The position numbers and the translations under genes were made by a program. A stretch of DNA of 64,000 nt from CBDHDJ01 sp965261645 (GTDB lineage Bacteria; Pseudomonadota; Alphaproteobacteria; SHVV01). This document shows, piece by piece, positions 35,345-44,218 of this stretch. Numbering within the stretch: position 1 is the stretch's first letter; the number at the start of each line of letters is the position of its first letter. The stretch is taken from positions 1,984,001-2,048,000 of the forward strand of contig CBDHDJ010000004.1 of the NCBI GenBank assembly GCA_965261645.1, written 5' to 3'. Under the pieces are notes generated by a model. It saw only the letters and a list, made by a program, of their open reading frames with translations, was not told where the DNA came from and did not search any database.

Positions 35345-38300
35345 TCATGACACGAGTCTGGCGCTTCCGGCCGGAAGACGCACACCCCTTCCGGCCATAC
35401 GCTCCTCGGCCGCGCGCTGGGTGTTGAGGGCCAACAGGCGCGCGAGCACTTCGTCGCGGACTTCATCGGGCCAGCGGTAGCGCCAGGGTTTCTTCTTCTT
35501 GCCCCAGGTCTCTTCGTCGATCTCGTAGTCCAACAGGAACTCGCAGTCGGTGATGATGTCAGCCCAGCCGTAAGCGTCGGGAACGGCGCGGTCCGTTTCG
35601 GCGTGCAACTCGCGAAGCCGCGCGATGCGGGGATCGCGCTCGTCTGGATCGTGAAAACGGTTGTAGATTTTTGTAAGTCCCTCGTTGCTCTCGACCATCA
35701 GCGGCGCACGATAATCGTAGTACGCCTCACCCGCTGCCTCGAGTGCGGGGCGCGATTCCCAGTTCTCGGGGAATGGAAAAGTCTCGAAGCAGTCGGAGGG
35801 TGTGTACCTGAGGTCGTCCTTCATAGTTGGGCCCAGGAATGCCGACCAGATTTGGTGGCACCGTGATTGAAGAACCGCGAATGAGGCGAAATCGGTCAAT
35901 GGAAAGACAAGCAGCGTATGCGCGAAAACCATTTCCGATGGAACAAAGACTAGCGCCTGGGCGTTTGACGTCTGCGGGGTCACCAACACTCGACCCAAAC
36001 CCTTGATGCTGCGGTATAACTCCGGGCGCAGACGTTCGAACTGCCACCATGGTGCGGTCGAGTGGCTTGCACGTGTGCCTCTTACCCGCTCTTCGACCAT
36101 CCTCAGCATCTCCGACCAGTCGGCCGCCACCGGCTCCGGATAGTCGAGGGGGACGATCCCGTCGCGCCGCCAGTCTCTTCGCGTATGGTCGTTGGCATCC
36201 TGCCACGTGGCGCCAATTTCGGCGCGATGCAGCGGCCAATCACGGAAGTTGATGACATACCGATGGTGGGCATGAGTCGGACTGGTGTTAACCTCTTCGC
36301 CGCCAATGTAGGGGAAGATCACCTCGCGATTGCGCGGATTCTCCTCGATCAAGTGGCGCATTTCGGGGAGCGGCGTGGCGACGCCCTTCCTGTCGGTATC
36401 ATCGAAGGTGAAACCCATACTGAGGACGATACTGCCCTGAAAGCTCTTGCGGGAATTGGCCTCGAGTCTCTCGGGATCATCGTGGCCACCTCTATGGAAC
36501 AGAAACGCGGAGATCGTTTCCACTTCTCGGCCATCCAGGGTCCGCGGCCCGGAATAGGCACCCTTTGCGGCGTGGATCACGCTGACGACCACCGCTGCTT
36601 CTCCGGGCCATCTAAGCCGACGCTGGGCTCGGTAGATGTGGCCTTCGTGTTTGCAGATCCAACGCAACCCGGTCGAGCGCGTATCGCCTTGCCCAATGGT
36701 GTTTGTGGCGATGAGACCGAGCGTACCTCCCTCCCGCAAGAGGTTGAACGCCCGGCGAAAGAAATGAGCGACGAGGTCTGAATTGCCGTGGCTCTCGGCG
36801 TGAAGATGCTTGAGCCAGTCGGGATAGCTGGCGGCGTGTGCGGAGGCGACTGTATTCTTGCCGGCGAAAGGCGGGTTGCCCACGACCGCATCGAAACCCG
36901 GATTCTCGCGGCCGAACACCTCCGGAAACTCCAACTCCCAATGGAAGGGGGCGACCGGTAGCTTCGTTGCCGCAGGCGAAGCGGTCGCAGCTTGATCCTC
37001 CTGGAGAAGCAGACTCGCATACATGACCCGCTTGCTGTCGCGGTCCTTCGGCTTTCCTCCCTCGAAGAACGCCGTCAGCACCAGGTCGGCGACCCGGCGA
37101 ACGTTCCTGAGTTCACGCTCGGCCTCGTCCAGAATATCCCGCAGTTCGTGCTCAGGGGCCTCGTCGCCGAGCTCTCGGATCAGTTGGCGCATCTCGGAGA
37201 CCCGCGCTACATGCCTTTGTACCTCCATTGTCTCCATGCCGAGCTGAAACCTCGGTGCTTCGGCGTCCCAATGGAATCCTTCGACCTGATTACGCGTAAG
37301 GCCAACGAGCGAATCGCCGGGGCGCAGGGCGTGGTCAATGAAGGTGAACTCATGATCGCGTGCGAGCGTAACCAGTCAGAGCGAGAGCCGCGCTAGATCG
37401 ATGGCCATCGGATTATTGTCGACGCCGTAGATGCATTGCTGGGCGACAAGTCGCCGGGCGTGAAGCAACTCGTCTTCGTCGGCGGGCAGGTCAGGTGGTC
37501 CGCCATGAACGCTCCAGGCCTCGACCAGTCGCGCCGACAGTTGACGGCAGGACTCGACCAGAAAGGCGCCCGAACCCGTTGCCGGGTCGAGAACCTTGAG
37601 GTCGAGAATGTCTTCCGGCCGCGCATTCCGTCCCAGACGTTCGAGTATCGGACGCAGAGCTTCGGAAACGATTGGTTCGGTCAGAGAGCGCGGCGTATAG
37701 TGACTACCGGACCGTCGCCGCTCGTCCGTCGGCTGAAGGACAGGCGTTCCAGCGGGTACGATGTCCGGAGTCGCGTCGCGGTCGATAGTACGGTCAAGCG
37801 CCGCCAGGACATCCGCGACTGTGGAAGCACTGCGGAGCGTAGCGACGGCGTTCCCTGTCAATTGCCGGCCCGTCGCATCCTGGAGCGCCTTCGCACGCTT
37901 GCCACCTTCCAGTTCGAGCACGCGGTCGAGGTCGACGACAACCGCGGCGCCGGTCCGTTTCGGCGACGCCACGGCGATCGACCGGCCGGTGATCAGCTCG
38001 ACGCGAAAGCCCATGATGGCGTCGTACACAGAACCGATCTGCTCGACATCGAGTGTGCGGTAGGACAGCCGCTCGCCGTCTAGCACCATCAACGACTGCA
38101 ATACCTTCCAGACGCTAGCGTCCGGGACCATCGGAATCGCCGGCTCCTGCTCCGGCCCGCGCCCTTCGAGGAACGGGAAACGGTGTGGATCGAACAGCGT
38201 GCCCTTGCGTGCGACGAACGAGAGTCCCGAGTGTCTGCCGCCGCCGTGGATCAATCGGAACAACGAAAGCAGCTGCGACCAGGCGCCGAAACGCTGGTCC

Positions 38301-38391
38301 ATGGTATCGGGCCAAGCCGCCGCATCGGCGCGCAAACGGGCGAAAAGGCCGCCCAGGGAATAGTGCTGCTGGTGTCCGTCATCAAAACAAA
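35345..38391 (-). pseudogene. drmMI: drmMI-type DISARM N6-adenine methyltransferase, 5'-truncated with an internal stop
   Basis: SAM motif I is in LKVLDPATGSGAFLVESC (about 37585) and the catalytic NPPF in AVVGNPPFAGKN (36866-36877), which identifies a gamma-class N6-adenine methylase of the large DISARM/BREX-related type. Upstream landmarks are RRRSGSHYTPRSLTEPIV. The frame is broken by TGA at 37376-37378 in LSL(stop)LVTLARDHEFTF, where the family has Trp; TGG to TGA is a one-base change. The 5' end is lost at 38391, where an IS3 element begins (first surviving residues CFDDGHQQHYSLGGLFARL). The stop overlaps the drmA start (ATGA). It would have methylated host DNA to mark self. Confidence 0.85.
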
Positions 38392-39426
38392 TGGGACTGT
38401 TGAGCGTGTTTCATAGGGAGGATCTGGCTCATCTTTGTTTGATGTTAAGCCGCTTGGCTTTGATGGTTCAAGCGGCGGTTTTGGGTGGTCAGTTTTTTGA
38501 TCTTTTTTTCTCTTTTCGATGATGGCGGTGTGGCGTCCAAAGTAGGCGTCGGCTGGAGTTACGTTGCCGATGCTCTCGTGGTAGCGTTGGTTGTTGTAGT
38601 GATCGACGAAGGCGCTGATCTGGTTTTCGAGATCGCCGGGTAGATAATAATTTTCAAGCAGGATCCGGTTCTTCAGCGTTTGATGCCAGCGCTCGATCTT
38701 GCCCTGGGTTTGCGGGTGATACGGTGCGCCCCGAACGTGATCCATACCGTGGTCCTCGAGCCATTCAGCCAGATCGCCGGAGATATAGGACGAGCCGTTG
38801 TCGCTGAGCAGCTTCGGCTTGTGGACGACATTGGCGCGATTGCAGCCTGAGGCTTCTAGCGCCAACTTCAGTGTTGCCGTCACATCGTCCGCCGTCATGT
38901 TGGTGCAGAGCTTCCAAGCAATGATGTAGCGGGAATAGTCGTCCAGGATGGTCGACAGGTAAAACCAGCCCCAGCCGATGACCTTGAGATAGGTGAAGTC
39001 GGTCTGCCACAGCTGGTTCGGCGCCGTGGTCTTGTCGCGGAACTCATCGGCTGCCTTGATGACCACGAAAGCGGGGCTTGTGATCAGGTCGTGGGCCTTG
39101 AGAAGCCGGTAAACCGAGGCTTCCGAGACAAAGTAGCCCCTGGTGTCCGTAAACCTGACGGCCAGTTCCCGGGGCGACAGTTGCGTCTCCTCCAGGGCAA
39201 GATCGATGATCTGCCCCCGGACATCATCCGGGATCCGGTTCCACACCCGGCCTGGGCTGCTGTTGCGATCCTAAAGACCGGCGTCGCCAAAGGCCAGAAA
39301 GCGATCGTACCAGCGATAAAAGGTGGTCTTCGGAATGCCCAGCTTGTCCAAAGTGGACCCGACGCCCAGGTGGGACTGCTCGACCAGGCGGATGATCTCC
39401 AGCTTCTCGGATGCGGGATACCTCAT
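38392..39426 (-). pseudogene. IS3-family OrfB with an internal amber codon
   Basis: It starts at 39426 (MRYPASEKLEIIRLVEQSHL), overlapping the orfA stop. TAG at 39271-39273 follows FGDAGL, where the family continues LEDRN; GAG to TAG is one base. The frame then reads on through the rve core: QLWQTDFTYLKVIGWGWFYL, LSDNGSSYISGDLAEWL and APYHPQTQGKIERWHQTLKN. No stop precedes the left terminal repeat, so the frame runs out into flanking DNA. Non-functional unless read through. Confidence 0.82.
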
Positions 39427-39782
39427 TCCTCGTCTCCCCCATGCCCGATCATGTTTTTTTTGAGAAGCCGGTTCTCCAGCGAAAGTTCGGCGACCAACTC
39501 CTTCAAGTCGCGCATCTCCTGGCGCAGGCCTTTAACCTCGCCCGAGGTCGCTTGGCGCCCGGTGTCGCCGGCGAGCCGCTTCTTGCCTGCTTCCAAAAAC
39601 TCTTTCGACCAGCTGTAATACAGACCCTCGGCGATGCCCTCGCGGCGGCACAAGGCGGCGATGCTCTCCTCGCCGCGCAGGCCCGACACCACGATCCGGA
39701 TCTTCTCCTCAGCCGTATACTGCTTGCGTGTCTTGCGGCGAATATCCCGAACCGTTCCATCCGCCGGGTCGTTCTTGCTCAT
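39423..39782 (-). CDS. IS3-family OrfA
   Basis: 119 residues from ATG 39782. HTH_Tnp_1 type: KTRKQYTAEEKIRIVVSGLRGEESIAALCRREGIAEGLYYSW, followed by a coiled coil LRQEMRDLKELVAELSLENRLLKKN. An A-rich LLKKN codon run near 39456 could serve frameshifting. It is antisense to the regulator remnant downstream and shares an ATGA overlap with orfB. Confidence 0.85.
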   Translation of the reverse strand: MSKNDPADGTVRDIRRKTRKQYTAEEKIRIVVSGLRGEESIAALCRREGIAEGLYYSWSKEFLEAGKKRLAGDTGRQATSGEVKGLRQEMRDLKELVAELSLENRLLKKNMIGHGGDEE

Positions 39783-39875
39783 TGATTTCTGTCTCATCTT
39801 CGTTCCCTTCGGTCACTACGATGAGCCAGAAATCCTCCGGTATGCAATTACCTCAATTTGTCCCAAAGGCGCTGA

Positions 39876-40493
39876 CGTCAGACAAGCGCATTCGATACGG
39901 CGCTGCGTGAACTCGACCCCAGCGCTGATATCGTCGCCGTCGATCCACCCGATGACATCAGCGGGACGCGCCTGGCGGCGAACGGAATCCATCTGGTCCT
40001 GCTCGAGGCGTCCCCCGCGGCCCCTGGGTGGGTGTCCCAGCTCAAGAGGCTGAAGGCGGGCCGGCCCACCGTTCCCTGTGTTGTTTTTGTGCCTCGACCC
40101 GACGCCGACATCGTGACGGCGGCCATTCGGGCGGGCGCAAGCGGCGTCATGATGGCGGACGATAACCGGGAGTTGATCGTCAATGCCTTGCGCCTGGTGC
40201 TCGCCGGCGGGGTTTACCTCTCGCCAGCGCCGGTGGATGCCCTGGTAGGTGGGGAAAAACCGTGGGGTCCCCTACCGGGCGAGCAGATTACCGCGAATGC
40301 GGTCCACGACCTGACCTCGCGACAACGCCAAGTGCTCGACCTCGTCGGCTCCGGCCTCGCCAACAAGGAGATCGCGGGTACGCTCGGCATCAAGACCGCG
40401 ACCGTCAAGCTGCACGTCAACGCGATCTTCCGCGCGTTGCACGTGCACAACCGGACCCAAGCGGCGCTGCTCGTCCACCAATCCCGCCCTTAG
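39876..40493 (+). pseudogene. LuxR/NarL-type response regulator, 5'-truncated
   Basis: The open frame begins after a TGA at 39873 with no start codon near; the first methionine (40032) is already inside the receiver. About 205 codons cover a receiver remnant (FDTALRELDPSADIVAVDPP, HLVLLEASP) and an intact C-terminal HTH (DLTSRQRQVLDLVGSGLANK, IAGTLGIKTATVKLHVNAIFRAL). The usual phospho-acceptor Asp position reads Glu-Ala in VLLEAS, so even the original may have been phosphorylation-independent. The N-terminal strand and acidic pair are missing next to the IS3 element ending at 39865. Confidence 0.75.
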
Positions 40494-40600
40494 GCCCCTT
40501 CCTGGTGGCGGCTAGGGCCCAGTGGCCGATCACGCTGCCTGAGTGTCGCGATACGTTCTCGGGGGCGGATGGAGGCGATGGGACCGGCGCACCGATCCCC

Positions 40601-41188
40601 TCATAACCGTTCCGAGAGCCAGATGGCGAGCCGCGAGCCCGCCTTGATGGCGGCGCTCATCGCCTCGTAGCCCGGCGCTTCGCGGGCGCCTCGCTCGAGC
40701 GCGGCGGCGCGGTGATCGAGCTCGTCGCGGCGCGCCTTGTCGATCACTTGGCGCAGGTCCTTCTCGCCCTCGCCGAGCGCCCCGGCCTGGCGCGCGTAGT
40801 GCTCGTCGATCACCTCCTCAACCGCGACGGTGCACGCCATGGCCGCCTTCTCGCCCATGAGCGCGGTGCCGGCGCCGAGCGCGTAACCCGCGACCGACCA
40901 CATAGGTGACAGAAGCGTCGGGCGCACCCCGCGCTCGACCAGAAGCCGATCGAAGGTCTCGAGATGGGCCTGCTCCTGCTCCGCCATGTGGCGGATCGCG
41001 GCGGCGCCACCGCGGCGGCCGAGCACCGCGAGCTGGCCCTCGTAGATCCGCACCGCACCGTGCTCGCCGGCCTGGTCGACCCGCACCATGCGCTCGATCA
41101 GCTGCTCGCGCGTGGGATCGCCGGGCAGCCGGCCCTCGGCCGTTGTCTTTCGCCGCCGGCGCGGTCTGGCTTTGCTGCTTCGGCTCAT
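40601..41188 (-). CDS. coq7: Demethoxyubiquinone hydroxylase, COQ7 family
   Basis: 195 residues. A ferritin-like di-iron enzyme of ubiquinone biosynthesis that hydroxylates 2-octaprenyl-3-methyl-6-methoxy-1,4-benzoquinol. Ligand motifs are visible: Glu in RVDQAGEHGAVRIYEGQ, EQEQAHLETFDRLL (ExxH), AVEEVIDEHYARQ and DELDHRAAALE. The N-terminal 20 residues are Arg/Lys-rich and variable. The start overlaps the dsbB stop by 4 bases (ATGA), so translation is coupled. Confidence 0.95.
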   Translation of the reverse strand: MSRSSKARPRRRRKTTAEGRLPGDPTREQLIERMVRVDQAGEHGAVRIYEGQLAVLGRRGGAAAIRHMAEQEQAHLETFDRLLVERGVRPTLLSPMWSVAGYALGAGTALMGEKAAMACTVAVEEVIDEHYARQAGALGEGEKDLRQVIDKARRDELDHRAAALERGAREAPGYEAMSAAIKAGSRLAIWLSERL

Positions 41189-41679
41189 GAAAACATCCGT
41201 CGTCTAGGGGCGCTGCGCGCGGCGGTGAAGCTCACGGCCGCAAGCGCGAGCGAAATCAGCCCGTTATAGCCGGCCAGCGAGATGCCGAAAAGCGACCACG
41301 CCACCTCGTCACAGCGCACGACGGGCGCCGCCTCGAGCTGGGCGCGCAGCTCCTCGAGCGTCCCCGGCGTCGAGACCCCGCCGCAGGCCGCCGTGCCTTC
41401 GAAAATCCCCTGTTCGATGCCGATGTGATAGACCGCGAGGCCGAGCCCGACGATGAAGGTTCCGGCGCAAAGATAAAGCAGCAAACCGCGGGTGGTCCGG
41501 TTGCCGCCCAGCATGAGCGCCAGCAGGCTGAGGCCAAGGACCGCGACATAGGACCAGCGCTGGTAGATGCACAGCACGCAGGGCTCGAGCCCGCCGAAAT
41601 ATTGAAACGCCAGCGCACCGAGCAGCGCGAGCGCACAGACGCCAAACAACAGGGCAGGGATGCGCTGCGGGGAGCTCAT
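41185..41679 (-). CDS. dsbB: Disulfide bond formation protein DsbB
   Basis: 164 residues, four membrane helices. The first periplasmic loop holds the quinone-proximal pair Cys34-Cys37 in LEPCVLCIYQRW, and the second loop holds Cys99 and Cys123 (TAACGG, VVRCDEV). It reoxidises DsbA in the inner membrane and passes electrons to ubiquinone, which makes the pairing with coq7 sensible. A final LAGYNGLISLALAA is the fourth helix. Confidence 0.95.
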   Translation of the reverse strand: MSSPQRIPALLFGVCALALLGALAFQYFGGLEPCVLCIYQRWSYVAVLGLSLLALMLGGNRTTRGLLLYLCAGTFIVGLGLAVYHIGIEQGIFEGTAACGGVSTPGTLEELRAQLEAAPVVRCDEVAWSLFGISLAGYNGLISLALAAVSFTAARSAPRRRMFS

Positions 41680-41734
41680 GGCGCGAGAGTATCGGAGGAC
41701 TCAGCCCGCCGCGAGGGGCCATTGCGCGCATCGA

Positions 41735-42310
41735 TCACACAAGATAGCTGAGCACGATGAAACCGCCGGCCAGGAGAACGAAGAACGCCGTGACCAGCAG
41801 TCTGAGGTTGCCTTCGATGAACGCGCGAATGGGCGGGCCGAAATACCAGAGCAGCGCGGCCACGAGAAAGTAGCGCGCACCGCGCGACAGCAGCGAGGCG
41901 AGCGCGAACGTCGTGACGTAGAGTTGGGCGACTCCGCTCGCGATGGTGAAGATCTTGTAAGGGATGGGGGTGAACCCGGCGCCCGCCACGATCCACGCCC
42001 CCCATTTCGCATAGAGGTCCTGGAACTCGACGAACTGGTGCTCGTAGGCATAGAACGCGATGATGGGCTGGCCCACCGCCTCGTAGAGGAAATAGCCGAT
42101 CCCATAGCCCGCGATCCCGCCCACGACCGAGGCGATCGTACACACCCCGGCGATCACCCACGCCCGCGCCACCAGTACCATCGGGATCAGCATCACGTCG
42201 GGCGGGATCGGGAAGACCGAGCTTTCGGCAAAGGCGACCAGCGCCAGGGCCCACAGCGCATAAGGCTGCGCCGCGAGGTCCATGGTCCAGTTGTAGAGCC
42301 GGGTGAGCAC
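41735..42310 (-). CDS. YqaA/DedA-family (SNARE-associated) inner-membrane protein
   Basis: 191 residues from a GTG at 42310 (VLTRLYNWTMDLAAQPYALW), the N-terminus usual for YqaA; an ATG at 42286 is an alternative. Landmarks are AFAESSVFPIPPDVMLIPMV, ASVVGGIAGYGIGYFLYEAVG, GAGFTPIPYKIFTIASGVA and four to five hydrophobic helices. The family is related to DedA/VTT lipid scramblases; its substrate is unsettled. It lies 55 bases upstream of dsbB on the same strand and probably shares its transcript. Confidence 0.9.
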   Translation of the reverse strand: MLTRLYNWTMDLAAQPYALWALALVAFAESSVFPIPPDVMLIPMVLVARAWVIAGVCTIASVVGGIAGYGIGYFLYEAVGQPIIAFYAYEHQFVEFQDLYAKWGAWIVAGAGFTPIPYKIFTIASGVAQLYVTTFALASLLSRGARYFLVAALLWYFGPPIRAFIEGNLRLLVTAFFVLLAGGFIVLSYLV

Positions 42311-42326
42311 GAATTGTTCGGCGGCG

Positions 42327-43127
42327 CTAATCGCACGCGGCGATGAAGCCGCCGTCGACCACAAGCTCGGTGGCGGTCACATATTTGGCCTCATCGGAAG
42401 CGAGGTAGAGCGCGGCGTAGGCTACGTCCCACGCCTCCCCCATGTGGCCCATCGGCACCATGGCGTTGCGCTCATCGATCAGGCTTTCGAGATCCCCGCC
42501 AGCGTACTGATCGGCGAGGCGGTGCTCGACGAGCGGCGTGTGCATTAGCCCGGGCACCACCGTGTTGCAGCGGATTCCTTTCGCGGCGTACTTGATGGCG
42601 ACGGCGCGGCCGAGTTGGATAAGGCCCGCCTTGCTCGCGGCGTAGCCCACTTGGTCCTTGCCGATGTAACGCACGCCGGCCACCGAAGAGACATTCACGA
42701 TCGCGCCCTGGCCCTGTTTTTCCATCACCGGGATAACGTGCTTGCAGGTGAGGAACACGCTCTTCAGGTTGAGCGCCATCTGCGCGTCCCAGTCCTCCTC
42801 CGCCATCTCGACCGCGCCTCCCGGCACCGATGCGCCGACGTTGTTGTGGAGAATATCGATGCGGCCGTAACGCGCGAGGCACGCCTCGACCACGGCCGCG
42901 ACTTGGACGGCGTCGGTGACGTCGCACACGTGCGTCGTGCATTCGCCCTGTTCGGATTCGATGAGTCGCCCGGTTTCCGCCACGGCATCCGGGTTGATGT
43001 CGAGAGCGAAGATCTTGGCCCCTTCGCGGGCGAACAGCACCGCCGTCGCCCGGCCGTTGCCCCAGCCCGCGCTCACCGAGCCCGCGCCTGCGACGATCGC
43101 CACCTTGTCTAGCACCCGCCCCGCCAT
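42327..43127 (-). CDS. Short-chain dehydrogenase/reductase
   Basis: 266 residues. Cofactor loop GAGSVSAGWGNGRATAVLFA (a variant TGxxxGxG with an insertion, typical of 3-ketoacyl/2,5-dichloro-diene-diol-type SDRs), FALDINPDAV with Asp suggesting NAD, ILHNNVGASVPG, the Ser strand VNVSSVAG, YAASK catalytic pair, and a C-terminal TELVVDGGFIA. The stop is 16 bases upstream of the yqaA start, so it may lead the yqaA-dsbB-coq7 transcript. Substrate unknown. Confidence 0.92.
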   Translation of the reverse strand: MAGRVLDKVAIVAGAGSVSAGWGNGRATAVLFAREGAKIFALDINPDAVAETGRLIESEQGECTTHVCDVTDAVQVAAVVEACLARYGRIDILHNNVGASVPGGAVEMAEEDWDAQMALNLKSVFLTCKHVIPVMEKQGQGAIVNVSSVAGVRYIGKDQVGYAASKAGLIQLGRAVAIKYAAKGIRCNTVVPGLMHTPLVEHRLADQYAGGDLESLIDERNAMVPMGHMGEAWDVAYAALYLASDEAKYVTATELVVDGGFIAACD

Positions 43128-43278
43128 GATGTTCCTTCCGCCCTGCGTGGATCGCGGCCGGATTATAGGCGCGCGCGCGGGTGAGGGCGATCTTCTGCCG
43201 GCAGGCCGGAAGAGCGGTGAAATCTCATCGCCGTCGTTGGTCCTGCTATTATCTCCGGCACATCACCTCACTGCCCCC

Positions 43279-43383
43279 ATGCTGATGCTCGCCACCGGCT
43301 GGTCGGAGCCGGTGTGGGCCCAGTCGGCGGAGTTAGAGGAGGCGTACCACCGGCAGAGTGAACTCCGTGAACAGGGGAGATGA
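43279..43383 (+). pseudogene. N-terminal remnant of a secreted TPR (possibly CHAT-type) protein
   Basis: Thirty-four codons read MLMLATGWSEPVWAQSAELE then EAYHRQSELREQGR and a stop. This is a signal-peptide end followed by the first helices of a tetratricopeptide repeat, as in proteins that continue YAEALPLAEKAL. The rest is missing. No other feature is seen in 43128-43417 except the upstream region of the SDR gene on the minus strand. Confidence 0.45.
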
Positions 43384-43417
43384 CGCTAAATAGCTTCGCC
43401 ACCCATGGGGAACCATC

Positions 43418-44218
43418 ATGATCGAAGATCTATTCTCGCTCAAAGATAACGTTGCGCTGGTGACGGGCTCGTTGCGTGGGTTGGGTCGGGCGATGGCGCG
43501 TGCATTGGCTGGTGCCGGTGCGCACGTCGTGCTCAACGGCCGGGATCAAGCGAGCTTGGACTCGACGGCCGGCGCTTTGACGGACGAGGGACTCAAGGTT
43601 TCGAAGGCTCCGTTCGATGTCAGCGATGAAGCATCGGCGTCAAGCGCGATATCCGAGATCGTCGCCGATCACGGCCGGCTAGATATCCTCATCAACAACG
43701 CTGGCACCGCAACCGAGATTCCGCTCGCCGAGAGTGATACCTTGGATTGGCATAGGATCATCGACACCGATCTTACCGCATGCTTTTACCTGTCCCGCGA
43801 GGCGGTGAAACCGATGCTCGTGCAAGGTGGAGGAAGGATCATCAATATCACTTCGATCATGTCGTATGTTGCGCGGCCTAGCTATGCATCTTACGTCGCG
43901 GCGAAGCATCCCCTGGCTGGGCTCACAAAGTCGCTGGCGGTGGAGTACGGCCGCTTTGGAATAAACAGCAACGCCATCGCTCCAGGCTACTTCGCCACCG
44001 ACATCATGATCGAGCTGGATTTGGTGAGTAATCCGGAATTCAACGGTAAGGTCTGCGCACGCACGCCACTTGGGCGTTGGGGCCAACCGGACGAACTTGG
44101 TGGCGTAGCTGTTTTCCTCGCTTCTAAAGCCTCATCCTACGTCAACGGAGCAATCCTCACTGTTGACGGTGGTATGACGGCGTCGCTTTTTCCAGATTAC
44201 CCAGAAGAGCCGGCGTAA
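43418..44218 (+). CDS. Short-chain dehydrogenase/reductase (gluconate 5-dehydrogenase-like)
   Basis: 266 residues. LKDNVALVTGSLRGLGRAMA, ILINNAGTATEIPL, INITSIMSYVARPSYASYVAAK (YxxxK pair) and an AILTVDGGMTASL end. The overall pattern, in particular the SLRGLG loop and the order of blocks, resembles gluconate 5-dehydrogenase. Base composition is visibly less GC-rich than its neighbours, which suggests transfer. The Rieske oxygenase gene begins 4 bases after its stop, so the two form an operon. Confidence 0.9.
   Translation: MIEDLFSLKDNVALVTGSLRGLGRAMARALAGAGAHVVLNGRDQASLDSTAGALTDEGLKVSKAPFDVSDEASASSAISEIVADHGRLDILINNAGTATEIPLAESDTLDWHRIIDTDLTACFYLSREAVKPMLVQGGGRIINITSIMSYVARPSYASYVAAKHPLAGLTKSLAVEYGRFGINSNAIAPGYFATDIMIELDLVSNPEFNGKVCARTPLGRWGQPDELGGVAVFLASKASSYVNGAILTVDGGMTASLFPDYPEEPA

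Larger units (their letters stand above)
28635..35348 (-). pseudogene. drmA: drmA of a DISARM system (helicase), split by three insertion sequences and frameshifted
   Basis: The gene starts at 35348 (MTVLSTSTINDCASVRDYLI), overlapping the drmMI stop by 4 bases, and ends at 28635. It is interrupted by IS630 at 33736-34789, IS1595 at 31832-32936 and IS630 at 30391-31547. With these and one target copy each removed, 3386 bp remain, a normal DrmA length. Helicase motifs are FFPTGGGKTEA (motif I, about 31795), IIQDELHLISG (DExH, about 29990), ASTATVRLARKQI, ATNMISVGLDIPRLG and QATSRVGRDPARPG. A zinc ribbon CPWCG/CVNRRC lies near 30250. Junction peptides VRFDVPASGGLEF, REIVDLLFFPTGG and RAATPNNYMGRKG are seamless. 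Two further frameshifts (near 33110 and 28955) do not coincide with insertions. Non-functional. Confidence 0.88.
38392..39865 (-). mobile_element. IS3-family element at the upstream edge of the DISARM remnant (about 1474 bp)
   Basis: Imperfect terminal repeats: TGGGACTGTTGAGCG at the left, and inward from the right TGGGACAAATTGAGG. They continue with alignable GGAGGAT and GGCTCATC blocks. No convincing target duplication is seen (AAA versus AAG), so one flank may have been lost. It removes the drmMI 5' end on one side and the 5' end of a LuxR-type regulator on the other. Confidence 0.75.

Noticed and set aside
35345..38391. Reading the methylase/helicase remnant as BREX (PglX) or a plain type IIG restriction system
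   Set aside because: The methylase stop overlaps a DrmA-like helicase start, and a DrmB-type gene follows. No PglZ, BrxC or BrxL is seen. This order is the DISARM class 1 order.
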